A stretch of 64,000 nucleotides of DNA, from positions 124,001 to 188,000 of the forward strand of contig JBDVXK010000013.1 in the NCBI GenBank assembly GCA_039964455.1, in the 5' to 3' direction. Both the position numbers and the translations under genes were made by a program. The notes below the pieces were generated by a model. It did not search any database. It was not told the origin of the DNA and was given only the letters and a program-made list of their open reading frames with translations. Shown here piece after piece: positions 56,725 through 64,000 of the stretch; the stretch's first letter is position 1, and every line of letters starts with the position of its first letter. The DNA is from CALJFL01 sp039964455. GTDB taxonomy: Bacteria > Pseudomonadota > Gammaproteobacteria > Pseudomonadales > Halieaceae.

Positions 56725-59054
56725 ACCTCGATAGCAAGCTACGGGTAAATCCCTGGCCCGGAGAGGGCGCGGACGACGTTCTGTTTATCCTGGATGCGCG
56801 TAACAGTTTCGAGGAAGAGACCTTACGACAGTGGGTGGCACAGCACGCCAAGCAGCAGAGCCGGGAATACCGGCTGGTCACAGTTAATCTGGCGGACGAT
56901 CGCGACGGTATCGATAGCGTGCCGCTGGTCACGGAGTTAGCTGCGGATGACACAACCATTGTCGCGCCGCTGCGAATTACCTGGCTGCCCAGTGAAGAGG
57001 TGATCAATTCCGGGCCCAGGCTGCGGGATTTCCTCTTCGGGGACCCACGCCGGCCCAATGCCAAACGCGGTAAGGAAATACTCAGTAAGTCGCCCAGCAG
57101 GATGCACCTGATCGCCGGCCAACCCGACAGCCTTGCAAACCTGCGCGGCCGTTACCAGCACAAGTACGCTATCGAACCCGGAAGCGCGCCCCAGTCCTTC
57201 GCCAAGTTCACCGCCCGTCAGGCCGGCATCGTTCTGGATATAGGCGAGCGACACCTGCAAGGTGGTCGCTACAAAGTGCCGCGCTATGTCGCCGAAAGCA
57301 TGTTGGCGAACCGGGGCTATAACGAAGCTGTGGAAAAGCTGGCACAGGAGCAAGACAAGGACAAGTCAGCGCTGATGGAAGAAGCCGCTGTTTACATGAA
57401 GGAAATGATTTCCAAGCCACGTACGTTCTGGCTGGACTTCTACGCCAAGTTTAATAATTTTTGCCTGGGCCTGGGGTACGAAGACAAGATCGTCTACAAC
57501 CCCGACGAAATCGAATCCATTCGAGAAATGGTACGCGACCACCCATCGCTGTTGCTGTGGACACACAAAACGTATCTGGACGGTATGGTCGTACCAAAAC
57601 TGATGTACGAGAATGACTTTCCTATGCCGCATATGTTTGGCGGCGCCAATCTCAGTTTTGCCGGGCTGGGTTTTTTGATCAGGCGTTCGGGCGGTATTTT
57701 TATCCGCCGCAGTTTTCAGGATAACCCGCTTTACAAGGTCACCTTGCGCCAGTACATCGGCTACCTGATGGAAAAACGCTTCCCCATGAACTGGGCATTT
57801 GAGGGCACGCGCTCGCGCCTGGGAAAGTTGATGCCACCGCGCTATGGCCTGCTTAAATATGTGCTGGAAGCCTGCTATGCAAGCGATTCACGCAACGTTC
57901 ACATTATTCCCGTATCCATTTCCTATGATCTGATACGCGATGTAGAGGAATATGCCACGGAGCAAACCAGCGTAGGCAAGGGGCCGGAATCGCTGCGCTG
58001 GTTTATCGGTTACATTCGCAGCCTCGCCAGGCCAATGGGCAAGGTATATGTCGATATAGGCGAGCCGGTGGTGCTGGAGCGCGCGCCGGACCCGGACGAT
58101 AGCCTGGCGCTGTCAAAGATTGCCTTTGAAATTGCCGTAGAAGCCAACCGCGTGACTCCGATTACGTTCCCATCACTGGTTACGATGTGCCTGCTTGGCG
58201 CCGCACCCAGAGCGCTGACAAGTGACGAGGTCACCGAAGATCTGCGCATCTTGCTGGATTGGGCGCAGGCTCGCAATCTGCGTATATCCAGGGATTTTGA
58301 TAGTGAGTACGCGGAAGGTATCGATGCCTTGCTGGATATCATGATCAGCGAGGGCATAGTTACCCGCTACGATGAGGGCCCTGAAACTGTTTACGGTATT
58401 GCACTGGAACAACACCCCGTGGCCAGTTACTACCGCAACACCATCATTCACTTTTTTGTGAACAAGGCCATTATCGAACTGGCTTTGGTGAAAGCGACTG
58501 AAACAGAAAACCCGGAAGCTGAGCAGGTTTTCTGGGAAGAAGTGGATCACTTGCGCGACCTGTTCAAATTTGAATTCTTCTATTCACCCACTGAAGAATT
58601 CCACCAGCAAATCAGGGACGAACTGGCCCGCTACGGCGTGGACTGGCAAAGCCTGATTACCCAGGGCACGATTGGCTTTCAGATGATGCTCACCCAGCTC
58701 ACTCCCCTGGTTTCACATGTGACCCTGCTGACCTACGCCGAGGCCTACTCGGTGGTGTCAGACCTGTTGGCCAGAATGGAGCCCGGTGAGTCACTGGAAG
58801 AGCAGGAGTGCATAACGCAGGCACTGAAACTGGGCAAGCAAGCTTATCTTCAGCGGCGCATCAGCAGTGAGTCATCTATCGGTAAACTGCTATTCAAAAA
58901 CGGCTATCAGCTATTGGCAAACCGCAACCTGACGCAAGGTGGCGGCGACGACATCAAAGAACAGCGCGACAACATGGCGCTGGAATTGCGCGATGTATTG
59001 CGGCGAATTGAGGTCATCCGTGCGATTGGCGTTGCCTCTCGCGGTGTTTTTTAA
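56721..59054 (+). CDS. Glycerol-3-phosphate acyltransferase (PlsB-like)
   Basis: 777 residues, similar in size to PlsB. THKTYLD (His282, Asp287) is the HX4D catalytic motif, GGIFIRRSF motif II and FEGTRSRLGK (361-364 EGTR) motif III. It should acylate sn-glycerol-3-phosphate at position 1, next to the GpsA gene that makes this substrate. The first 230 residues are unlike other domains and may be regulatory. GTG start in a 4-nt overlap with the preceding gene. It is probably a peripheral membrane enzyme. Confidence 0.87.
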   Translation: MNLDSKLRVNPWPGEGADDVLFILDARNSFEEETLRQWVAQHAKQQSREYRLVTVNLADDRDGIDSVPLVTELAADDTTIVAPLRITWLPSEEVINSGPRLRDFLFGDPRRPNAKRGKEILSKSPSRMHLIAGQPDSLANLRGRYQHKYAIEPGSAPQSFAKFTARQAGIVLDIGERHLQGGRYKVPRYVAESMLANRGYNEAVEKLAQEQDKDKSALMEEAAVYMKEMISKPRTFWLDFYAKFNNFCLGLGYEDKIVYNPDEIESIREMVRDHPSLLLWTHKTYLDGMVVPKLMYENDFPMPHMFGGANLSFAGLGFLIRRSGGIFIRRSFQDNPLYKVTLRQYIGYLMEKRFPMNWAFEGTRSRLGKLMPPRYGLLKYVLEACYASDSRNVHIIPVSISYDLIRDVEEYATEQTSVGKGPESLRWFIGYIRSLARPMGKVYVDIGEPVVLERAPDPDDSLALSKIAFEIAVEANRVTPITFPSLVTMCLLGAAPRALTSDEVTEDLRILLDWAQARNLRISRDFDSEYAEGIDALLDIMISEGIVTRYDEGPETVYGIALEQHPVASYYRNTIIHFFVNKAIIELALVKATETENPEAEQVFWEEVDHLRDLFKFEFFYSPTEEFHQQIRDELARYGVDWQSLITQGTIGFQMMLTQLTPLVSHVTLLTYAEAYSVVSDLLARMEPGESLEEQECITQALKLGKQAYLQRRISSESSIGKLLFKNGYQLLANRNLTQGGGDDIKEQRDNMALELRDVLRRIEVIRAIGVASRGVF

Positions 59055-59065
59055 AGGAGAAACCC

Positions 59066-60070
59066 ATGTCTAACCTCAAAGTCAGCCTGCTGGGTGGCGG
59101 GTCCTGGGGCACCACGGTTGCGTCTCTTGTCACACGCAACGCGCCGGTGACGCTGTGGGCACGTAACAGCGAGACCGTCACTGAAATCAATGAGCGGCAT
59201 ACCAACGAGACTTATCTACCTGGCGCTTCGTTGCCGGAAAAACTGGTTGCCACCGATGATATTGGCGAGGCGGTGGCCAACGCCGATGTAGTCATCATGG
59301 GTATACCGTCACACAACTTCCGCAGCGTATTGGAAGAGGTGCGCAAACATATACGGGCGTGGGTGCCGGTAATCAGCCTGACCAAAGGCCTGGAACTGAA
59401 AACCCGCATGCGAATGACCGAAATAATTACCGAGGTATTACCGGGGCACCCTGTGGGTGTTCTCACCGGGCCCAACCTCGCGCGCGAAATCATGGCTGGT
59501 CAGGCTGCCGCTTCCGTGATCGCAATGGAAGACGAAATCATCGTGCGGGAATTGCAGAACGTTTTCAAAAGCGGATTGTTCCGCGTGTATACCAATACCG
59601 ACGTTATAGGCTGCGAGTTGGGTGGTGTACTGAAAAATATTATCGCCATTGCGGTGGGCATGGGTGATGGCCAGGGCGCCGGTGACAACACCCGAGCTGC
59701 GCTGATCACACGAGGCCTGGCAGAGGTCACACGGCTTGGAGTAGCCATGGGCGGGCGACCAGAGACATTTGCGGGACTGGCCGGCATGGGCGATATGATT
59801 GCCACTTGCACCAGCCCCCAGAGCCGCAACAGGCATGTTGGTATCGAGCTGGGTAAGGGCCGCGATATGCAGGACATCATCGACGACATGGTGATGGTCG
59901 CTGAAGGGGCCAAAAGTGCGCCGGCGGTGATGGCGCTGGCAGAGCAGTATGGGGTGGAAATGCCAATCGCCCGTGATGTCTACCGGGTTGTCAGCGGCGA
60001 AACCAATGCCCGGGGCGCCTATAGGGGGCTGCTGCGAGTCTCAGCAGGGGCAGAATCCGACCCGGGCTAA
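59066..60070 (+). CDS. gpsA: NAD(P)-dependent glycerol-3-phosphate dehydrogenase
   Basis: LLGGGSWGTTVAS is the NAD(P) loop, ISLTKGLE and VLTGPNLAREI are GpsA signatures, and GGVLKNIIAIAVG contains the catalytic Lys. 334 residues, the usual size. It reduces dihydroxyacetone phosphate to sn-glycerol-3-phosphate for phospholipid synthesis. AAAGGAGA precedes the ATG, 11 bp after the PlsB-like stop, so the three genes form a lipid operon. Confidence 0.95.
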   Translation: MSNLKVSLLGGGSWGTTVASLVTRNAPVTLWARNSETVTEINERHTNETYLPGASLPEKLVATDDIGEAVANADVVIMGIPSHNFRSVLEEVRKHIRAWVPVISLTKGLELKTRMRMTEIITEVLPGHPVGVLTGPNLAREIMAGQAAASVIAMEDEIIVRELQNVFKSGLFRVYTNTDVIGCELGGVLKNIIAIAVGMGDGQGAGDNTRAALITRGLAEVTRLGVAMGGRPETFAGLAGMGDMIATCTSPQSRNRHVGIELGKGRDMQDIIDDMVMVAEGAKSAPAVMALAEQYGVEMPIARDVYRVVSGETNARGAYRGLLRVSAGAESDPG

Positions 60071-60173
60071 ACCCCTGTTATTGCTGGGCTTTTTGCCACC
60101 AGTAATGCAGAATGGTCCTGTGGATGCGGTTAGGGGCCGCGCCACGATAATAAGACCAACGGGGTAATCGCGG

Positions 60174-61013
60174 ATGAGACTTCAAAGTGTACTTTGGCTA
60201 GGCTTGCTCTTGGCCATCTCTACAGCAACACCTGTTAACGCCAGCAATTCGAAATTTACCGAACTTGACGGCAATCCGGGCCTACGCTCGGCTTCAGCTA
60301 TCGTTCTCGATAGCGACGGTAATGTAATCTACGGTAAAGACGTGGATACCGTCAGGCCCATCGCATCAATCACCAAATTAATGACAGCCATTGTCATTCT
60401 GGATGCGCGCCTGGATCTGGACGAGAAAATTACGATCACCAAGGAAGACCGAGACCTGATTAGACTCACCGGATCGCGACTGGAATATGGTGCGTCGCTG
60501 ACACGACGTGAGTTACTGCTACTGGCACTCATGTCTTCGGAGAACCGCGCTGCCACCGCGCTGGGCAGGACCTACCCTGGCGGGATGAACGCCTTCATCT
60601 CGGCGATGAACAAAAAAGCTGATGAACTGGGCATGGGCAGCACAGAATTTGCTGACCCTGCGGGGCTAAAAGCACAGAATGTCTCTACTGCCAAAGACCT
60701 TGCCCGCATGTTGGATGCAGCCGGTCACTACCCCCTCATCACCCAGGCCACAACAACCACGCGCAAAGAAGTACACCCCTACACTCGGCGCGGGCCTCTC
60801 ACCTATGGCAATACCAATCGGCTGCTGAAAAACGAAAGCTGGGACATAGAGTTAAGTAAAACAGGTTACATCAACGAAGCGGGACGCTGCCTTGTCATGC
60901 AGGCTAATATCGAGGGGGAAGACGTCTCCATCGTACTGCTGAACTCCTTTGGAAAGCTGACGCCTTTCGGTGACTCCAATCGACTGCGCAAGTGGATGCT
61001 GGCAAATAGTTAA
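60174..61013 (+). CDS. D-alanyl-D-alanine endopeptidase (PBP7/PbpG-like, peptidase S11)
   Basis: A signal peptide (LQSVLWLGLLLAISTATPVNA) is followed by the three penicillin-binding motifs: SITK (Ser65, Lys68), SEN (122-124) and KTG (229-231). 279 residues, without the C-terminal anchor domain of PBP5/6, matches PBP7. It cleaves D-Ala-meso-DAP crosslinks in the periplasm. It stands 103 bp after gpsA, and the next gene starts 5 bp after its stop. Confidence 0.9.
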   Translation: MRLQSVLWLGLLLAISTATPVNASNSKFTELDGNPGLRSASAIVLDSDGNVIYGKDVDTVRPIASITKLMTAIVILDARLDLDEKITITKEDRDLIRLTGSRLEYGASLTRRELLLLALMSSENRAATALGRTYPGGMNAFISAMNKKADELGMGSTEFADPAGLKAQNVSTAKDLARMLDAAGHYPLITQATTTTRKEVHPYTRRGPLTYGNTNRLLKNESWDIELSKTGYINEAGRCLVMQANIEGEDVSIVLLNSFGKLTPFGDSNRLRKWMLANS

Positions 61014-61018
61014 TCGCC

Positions 61019-61738
61019 ATGCTGCATTTCCAATCAAGACCCCTTAAGCAGAGCGCACTCGCGATTACACTTGCCATTGGCCAGCACATCAGCCTGCCTG
61101 CAATCGCCGACGAAGATTCGCCGGCGATGATCCAGGCCTTTTTGGGCAGCCTGTCACTGGATGACCAGTCGGGCGAGTGGGACGAAATCTCTGATGAGGA
61201 AGTAGACATTGAATTCCCCTCCAGCGTCCCCAGCGGTGGCGTAGAGGCCGAGTATGCCTACGGCGGCGAACGGCTTCGCTGGGGTATCAACTCAGGCGGC
61301 AGCATCGCCTGGAAAAGTAGCGACACCAAATTCTCGGGCGGATTTAACGGCGAAACTGGCGGCACAATTCGTATAGAAGTCGATAATTCGCTGTTTCTTG
61401 GCGAATTGCACTTGGGCGGCTTCGTGCGCGGCAACCTTGGCGAAGCAGTTTCACTGTACGCCGCAGCAGGCCCCATGGTGATGTACGGCAAGCACGAGGT
61501 GGAAGACGATGAGGAAGTGGTTACCCCCAGCGGTACCGTTGTACTGACTTCGTCAGACGATTCCGACTTTGCCTTTGGGGTATATGCCCGTGCCGGAATC
61601 GATTTCGCGCTGAAGAATCAACAGTACGTGGGCATAGGCGTTCGCTACATGAAAACCGAACTGGATTTTGATAAAACCGTCGGTAAGGTCGATATCGAAG
61701 GCCCGCAACTGGTTCTGACATTCAGCGCCGCCCTCTAG
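61019..61738 (+). CDS. Outer-membrane beta-barrel-like protein of unknown function
   Basis: 239 residues. The N-terminal segment (residues 8-30, ending LPAIADED) looks like a signal peptide. After an acidic linker (DEISDEEVDIEFP), alternating strands with turns such as GGERLRWGINSGGS and YVGIGVRYMKTELDF suggest an 8- to 10-strand barrel. The C-terminus (LVLTFSAAL) is not the usual terminal Phe. It is probably cotranscribed with the endopeptidase. No family recognised. Confidence 0.6.
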   Translation: MLHFQSRPLKQSALAITLAIGQHISLPAIADEDSPAMIQAFLGSLSLDDQSGEWDEISDEEVDIEFPSSVPSGGVEAEYAYGGERLRWGINSGGSIAWKSSDTKFSGGFNGETGGTIRIEVDNSLFLGELHLGGFVRGNLGEAVSLYAAAGPMVMYGKHEVEDDEEVVTPSGTVVLTSSDDSDFAFGVYARAGIDFALKNQQYVGIGVRYMKTELDFDKTVGKVDIEGPQLVLTFSAAL

Positions 61739-61800
61739 CCACACCTTCGTCACCAGAGCCGACAGCTATTATTTCGGTCAATATTCATACTTTTCTTACA

Positions 61801-61828
61801 CGGAAATTTCCGGAATAAGGGTTATAAT
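61801..61828 (+). promoter_or_regulatory. fadL promoter -10 with upstream palindrome (possible operator)
   Basis: CGGAAATTTCCG (61801-61812) is a perfect 12-bp palindrome. TATAAT lies at 61823-61828, so the palindrome covers the spacer region. No -35 is seen at the normal distance, which suggests an activator- or repressor-controlled promoter. fadL begins 42 bp later. It does not match the E. coli FadR site. Confidence 0.5.
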
Positions 61829-61869
61829 TCCGTCACTTACAGGTATTTAAGCATCAGCTGGAGCACGCA

Positions 61870-63081
61870 ATGAACAGGAATAAACTCGTACTGGCCACAA
61901 CCCTGGCACTCGCCGCCACCAGTCAGGCTAATGCCGGTGGCCTCTGGTTAAACCAGTTTGGCGATTTCGCCGCCGGCCGGGCTAGCGCCGGCGCCTCCGC
62001 GGGGGTTGATGAAGCAACCACTATCATTCACAACCCCGCCAGCTCCATGCAGACTGAGGGCAGCCAACTTCTGGTGTCGGCCGGCGTGATCCTGGCCGAT
62101 ATGCAGTTCGACATTGACGAGACCAATCCCATCAGCGGCAACGACGATGGCGGCGATGCGGGCCTCGATGCGCCTCTGGCCGGATTCTCTTACGTACACG
62201 ATACCGGCTCCGACAAGTGGAGTACGGGTATTTACATGGCCGGGCTATCGGGTGCCGGCCTGGAGTACAACGACGACTGGGTAGGCCGCTTTCAGGCCAC
62301 CGAAGTTGAAATTCTGGTGCTGGCGCTGTCGCCCACGGTCGCATACCAGCTTACGGATGATCTCTCGGTTGGCGCCGGCATCCAATACTTCTATGGCACA
62401 TTGGACCTCAAACTCGCTATTCCCAGCATCAGGCCGGGTGTCGACAACGGTAAAGGCAAGCTGGACGGCACCGACAGTGGTTTCGGTTTTACCCTGGGCG
62501 CTGTCTACGAATTTTCCGAGCTGACCCGGCTGGGCATCAACTACCAGAGCGAGGTTGAGTTGGATTTTGACGGTAAACTACAGGTCCCCGCGAATAGCGT
62601 GAGGGTCGACTCCAATACCGAGCTGTCGCTTGCGCAAATGGTCAGGGTCAGCCTGCATCACAGCCTTGACGACCAGATCGGCTTCGACTTCACCGTAGGT
62701 TGGGATGACTGGAGCGCTCTGGACGAGGTGTTTGTGGCACTACCTTCGCAAGGAGCAAGCCTGAAGAAAAACTGGGAGGATACCTATCACTATGCCGCCG
62801 GTTTCCAGTACAAGGCCAGCGACCGCTGGGACATTACAGCAGGCATCGCTTACGATACCAATCCGGTTAGCTCCAGTGACCGAACCGCCGACCTGCCCGT
62901 GGACCGACAGATACGCTACAACATAGGTGCGCGCTATGCTCTGCGTGACAACCTCAAGCTGGGTGGCTACGCAAACTATACCGATCTTGGTAGCGCTAAA
63001 ATCAAGGCTAACGGCTGGAGTGGCGAATATTCCAGCAACAACGTCATAGAATTGGGCGTGTACGCCAACTGGACGCTGTAA
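61870..63081 (+). CDS. fadL: OmpP1/FadL-family outer-membrane long-chain fatty-acid transporter
   Basis: The signal peptide (LVLATTLALAATSQANA) is followed by GGLWLNQFGDFAAGRASAG, the FadL N-terminal hatch region, and VDEATTIIHNPA. The rest is a beta-rich barrel ending in IELGVYANWTL. 403 residues. It imports long-chain fatty acids or other hydrophobic compounds across the outer membrane. The palindrome at 61801 may control it. Confidence 0.9.
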   Translation: MNRNKLVLATTLALAATSQANAGGLWLNQFGDFAAGRASAGASAGVDEATTIIHNPASSMQTEGSQLLVSAGVILADMQFDIDETNPISGNDDGGDAGLDAPLAGFSYVHDTGSDKWSTGIYMAGLSGAGLEYNDDWVGRFQATEVEILVLALSPTVAYQLTDDLSVGAGIQYFYGTLDLKLAIPSIRPGVDNGKGKLDGTDSGFGFTLGAVYEFSELTRLGINYQSEVELDFDGKLQVPANSVRVDSNTELSLAQMVRVSLHHSLDDQIGFDFTVGWDDWSALDEVFVALPSQGASLKKNWEDTYHYAAGFQYKASDRWDITAGIAYDTNPVSSSDRTADLPVDRQIRYNIGARYALRDNLKLGGYANYTDLGSAKIKANGWSGEYSSNNVIELGVYANWTL

Positions 63082-63103
63082 CTAACGTTTACCTGCTGTC
63101 GCT

Positions 63104-64000
63104 ATGGGTGCCGTCAAACCGGCCGCGCTAGCCTTAGTCGCTCTTCTGGCGGTACTTACGCTGGCGATCCCCGGCTGTGGGATGGCCACCGATGTGCGAA
63201 TGCACCCACCGGGTAACACTCCCTTCGCCCCATCTGCACTGCGCAAAATTTTCGAAGAACACTCTCTGGCAAACCTGGTGCCAGCCGAAGACAGCGCGGG
63301 GATGGCGCCACTCTCTGCACTGACTTCAGGCAAAGCTGACCTGGCTATTGTGGAGAACAGCGCGGCCTTTGTTCCTGGAATCCGTGCAATTCTGCCAATT
63401 TACGAAAGCGTTCTGCATGTACTGATACGCGACGATATTGAAGTAACCGACCAGCATCAGTCTCTCAAGGGCGCGTCATTCTACGTAGTGAATAGCTCCG
63501 AAGCTGGTTCCAGTTTCGTCGGACTTGTCACCCGGCGGCAAGGTATGGAGCCGGGCGACTACCAACTCAGCTACACCTTCGAACCAGGCATCACCGACGT
63601 CATCGTCTACTTTGGACCCGTGGATACAGACAATACACTCTGGTATCAACCTGGCTACCGCTTCGCCTCACTGAACAGCCGCTTCAACCCCCAACGTCAT
63701 TTCTACGAAGAAGGGGTTGGCTACATCGCGCCCAATATGCGACCAAAAGTCATTCCCGCGCTGACTTACGACATACCGGGCAACGATCAACCACTACTCA
63801 CTGTTGCGGTAGACGCGCTTCTGGTAACGCGCCGCGATGTACCCGAACGAATGATTTTTGGTGTGACCAAAACTCTGCTGGAGCAAAAGCCGCGCTTCAC
63901 TGCTGTGGCACCCAGTCTGTTCAGTGCCGTCAATGAATCCTTTGACCGCTATGCACTGAGCTTTCCGCTTCACAGCGGCGCGCGACGCTATCTGGAGCGC
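63104..64000 (+). CDS. TAXI-type TRAP transporter solute-binding lipoprotein, 3' end beyond window
   Basis: ATG 63104 opens 299 codons without a stop to the window edge. The N-terminus (ALVALLAVLTLAIPGC) is a lipoprotein signal with the Cys in IPGC. The mature part has SALTSGKADLAIVENSAAFV and later GYIAPNMRPKVIPAL, the pattern of TAXI/NMT1-like binding proteins. TAXI proteins capture a solute in the periplasm for a TRAP permease, expected beyond 64000. The ligand is unknown. Confidence 0.72.
   Translation, partial: MGAVKPAALALVALLAVLTLAIPGCGMATDVRMHPPGNTPFAPSALRKIFEEHSLANLVPAEDSAGMAPLSALTSGKADLAIVENSAAFVPGIRAILPIYESVLHVLIRDDIEVTDQHQSLKGASFYVVNSSEAGSSFVGLVTRRQGMEPGDYQLSYTFEPGITDVIVYFGPVDTDNTLWYQPGYRFASLNSRFNPQRHFYEEGVGYIAPNMRPKVIPALTYDIPGNDQPLLTVAVDALLVTRRDVPERMIFGVTKTLLEQKPRFTAVAPSLFSAVNESFDRYALSFPLHSGARRYLER

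Noticed and set aside
60045..60077. Terminator after gpsA (CAGGGG/CCCCTG)
   Set aside because: The loop would exceed 20 nt and the arms are only 6 bp.

Overview
The window looks like chromosomal DNA of a free-living, aerobic, probably marine gammaproteobacterium. The evidence is LPS heptose genes (WaaF, RfaE2), a FadL porin, AsmA, an A-type cytochrome oxidase, HD-GYP signalling, NhaA, a DASS anion symporter and a carotenoid oxygenase. The overall set resembles Cellvibrionales/Halieaceae-type genomes, but that placement is an inference from gene content only. No prophage, insertion sequence or CRISPR array was seen.

Region 1 (1-15.1 kb) is a surface-glycan island that is visibly richer in A+T than the rest. 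A partial AMP-dependent ligase and a free acyl carrier protein read leftward. Rightward genes then encode two paralogous GT2-like proteins interleaved with two sulfotransferases. They are followed by a set resembling the mycobacterial decaprenyl-phosphoryl-arabinose pathway: a HAD-UbiA fusion (DPPR-synthase-like), DprE1, DprE2, an epimerase, an FAD oxidoreductase, a GtrA protein and a methyltransferase. A decayed remnant, probably of a GT-C glycosyltransferase, sits where the transferase would be expected. An SGNH-like membrane-anchored protein and a PhyH dioxygenase close the island.

Region 2 (15.2-33.4 kb) is higher-GC housekeeping and metabolic DNA: AsmA with an internal duplication, a DASS transporter, small envelope proteins, a molybdopterin oxidoreductase, a DUF2339 membrane protein, an N-acyl-D-amino-acid deacylase-like amidohydrolase, SelO, a PyrD-PyrK fusion, NhaA and a carotenoid oxygenase.

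Region 3 (33.5-39.8 kb) starts with tRNA-Val(GAC) and its promoter and terminator. A second copy of the last 19 bases of the tRNA lies 179 bp downstream, with three consecutive hairpins between the copies. A leftward Gtr-like cluster follows (two polytopic GT-C-type proteins, GtrB, GtrA), then a HpnA-like epimerase.

Region 4 (40-49.3 kb) carries a cytochrome c oxidase operon: subunit II with two fused cytochrome c domains, subunit I, two subunit III proteins, subunit IV and SCO. A SnoaL-like / Gfo-Idh / radical-SAM trio of unknown function follows.

Region 5 (49.6-64 kb) carries an HD-GYP protein with an altered HD dyad, divergent WaaF and RfaE2, an exported methyltransferase, a Tat/lipobox SDR, a probable ~205-nt terminated RNA, a glycerolipid operon (HAD-PlsC with a histone-H1-like tail, a PlsB-like acyltransferase, GpsA), a PBP7-type peptidase, an outer-membrane-like protein, FadL with a palindrome at its promoter, and a partial TAXI-type binding lipoprotein.
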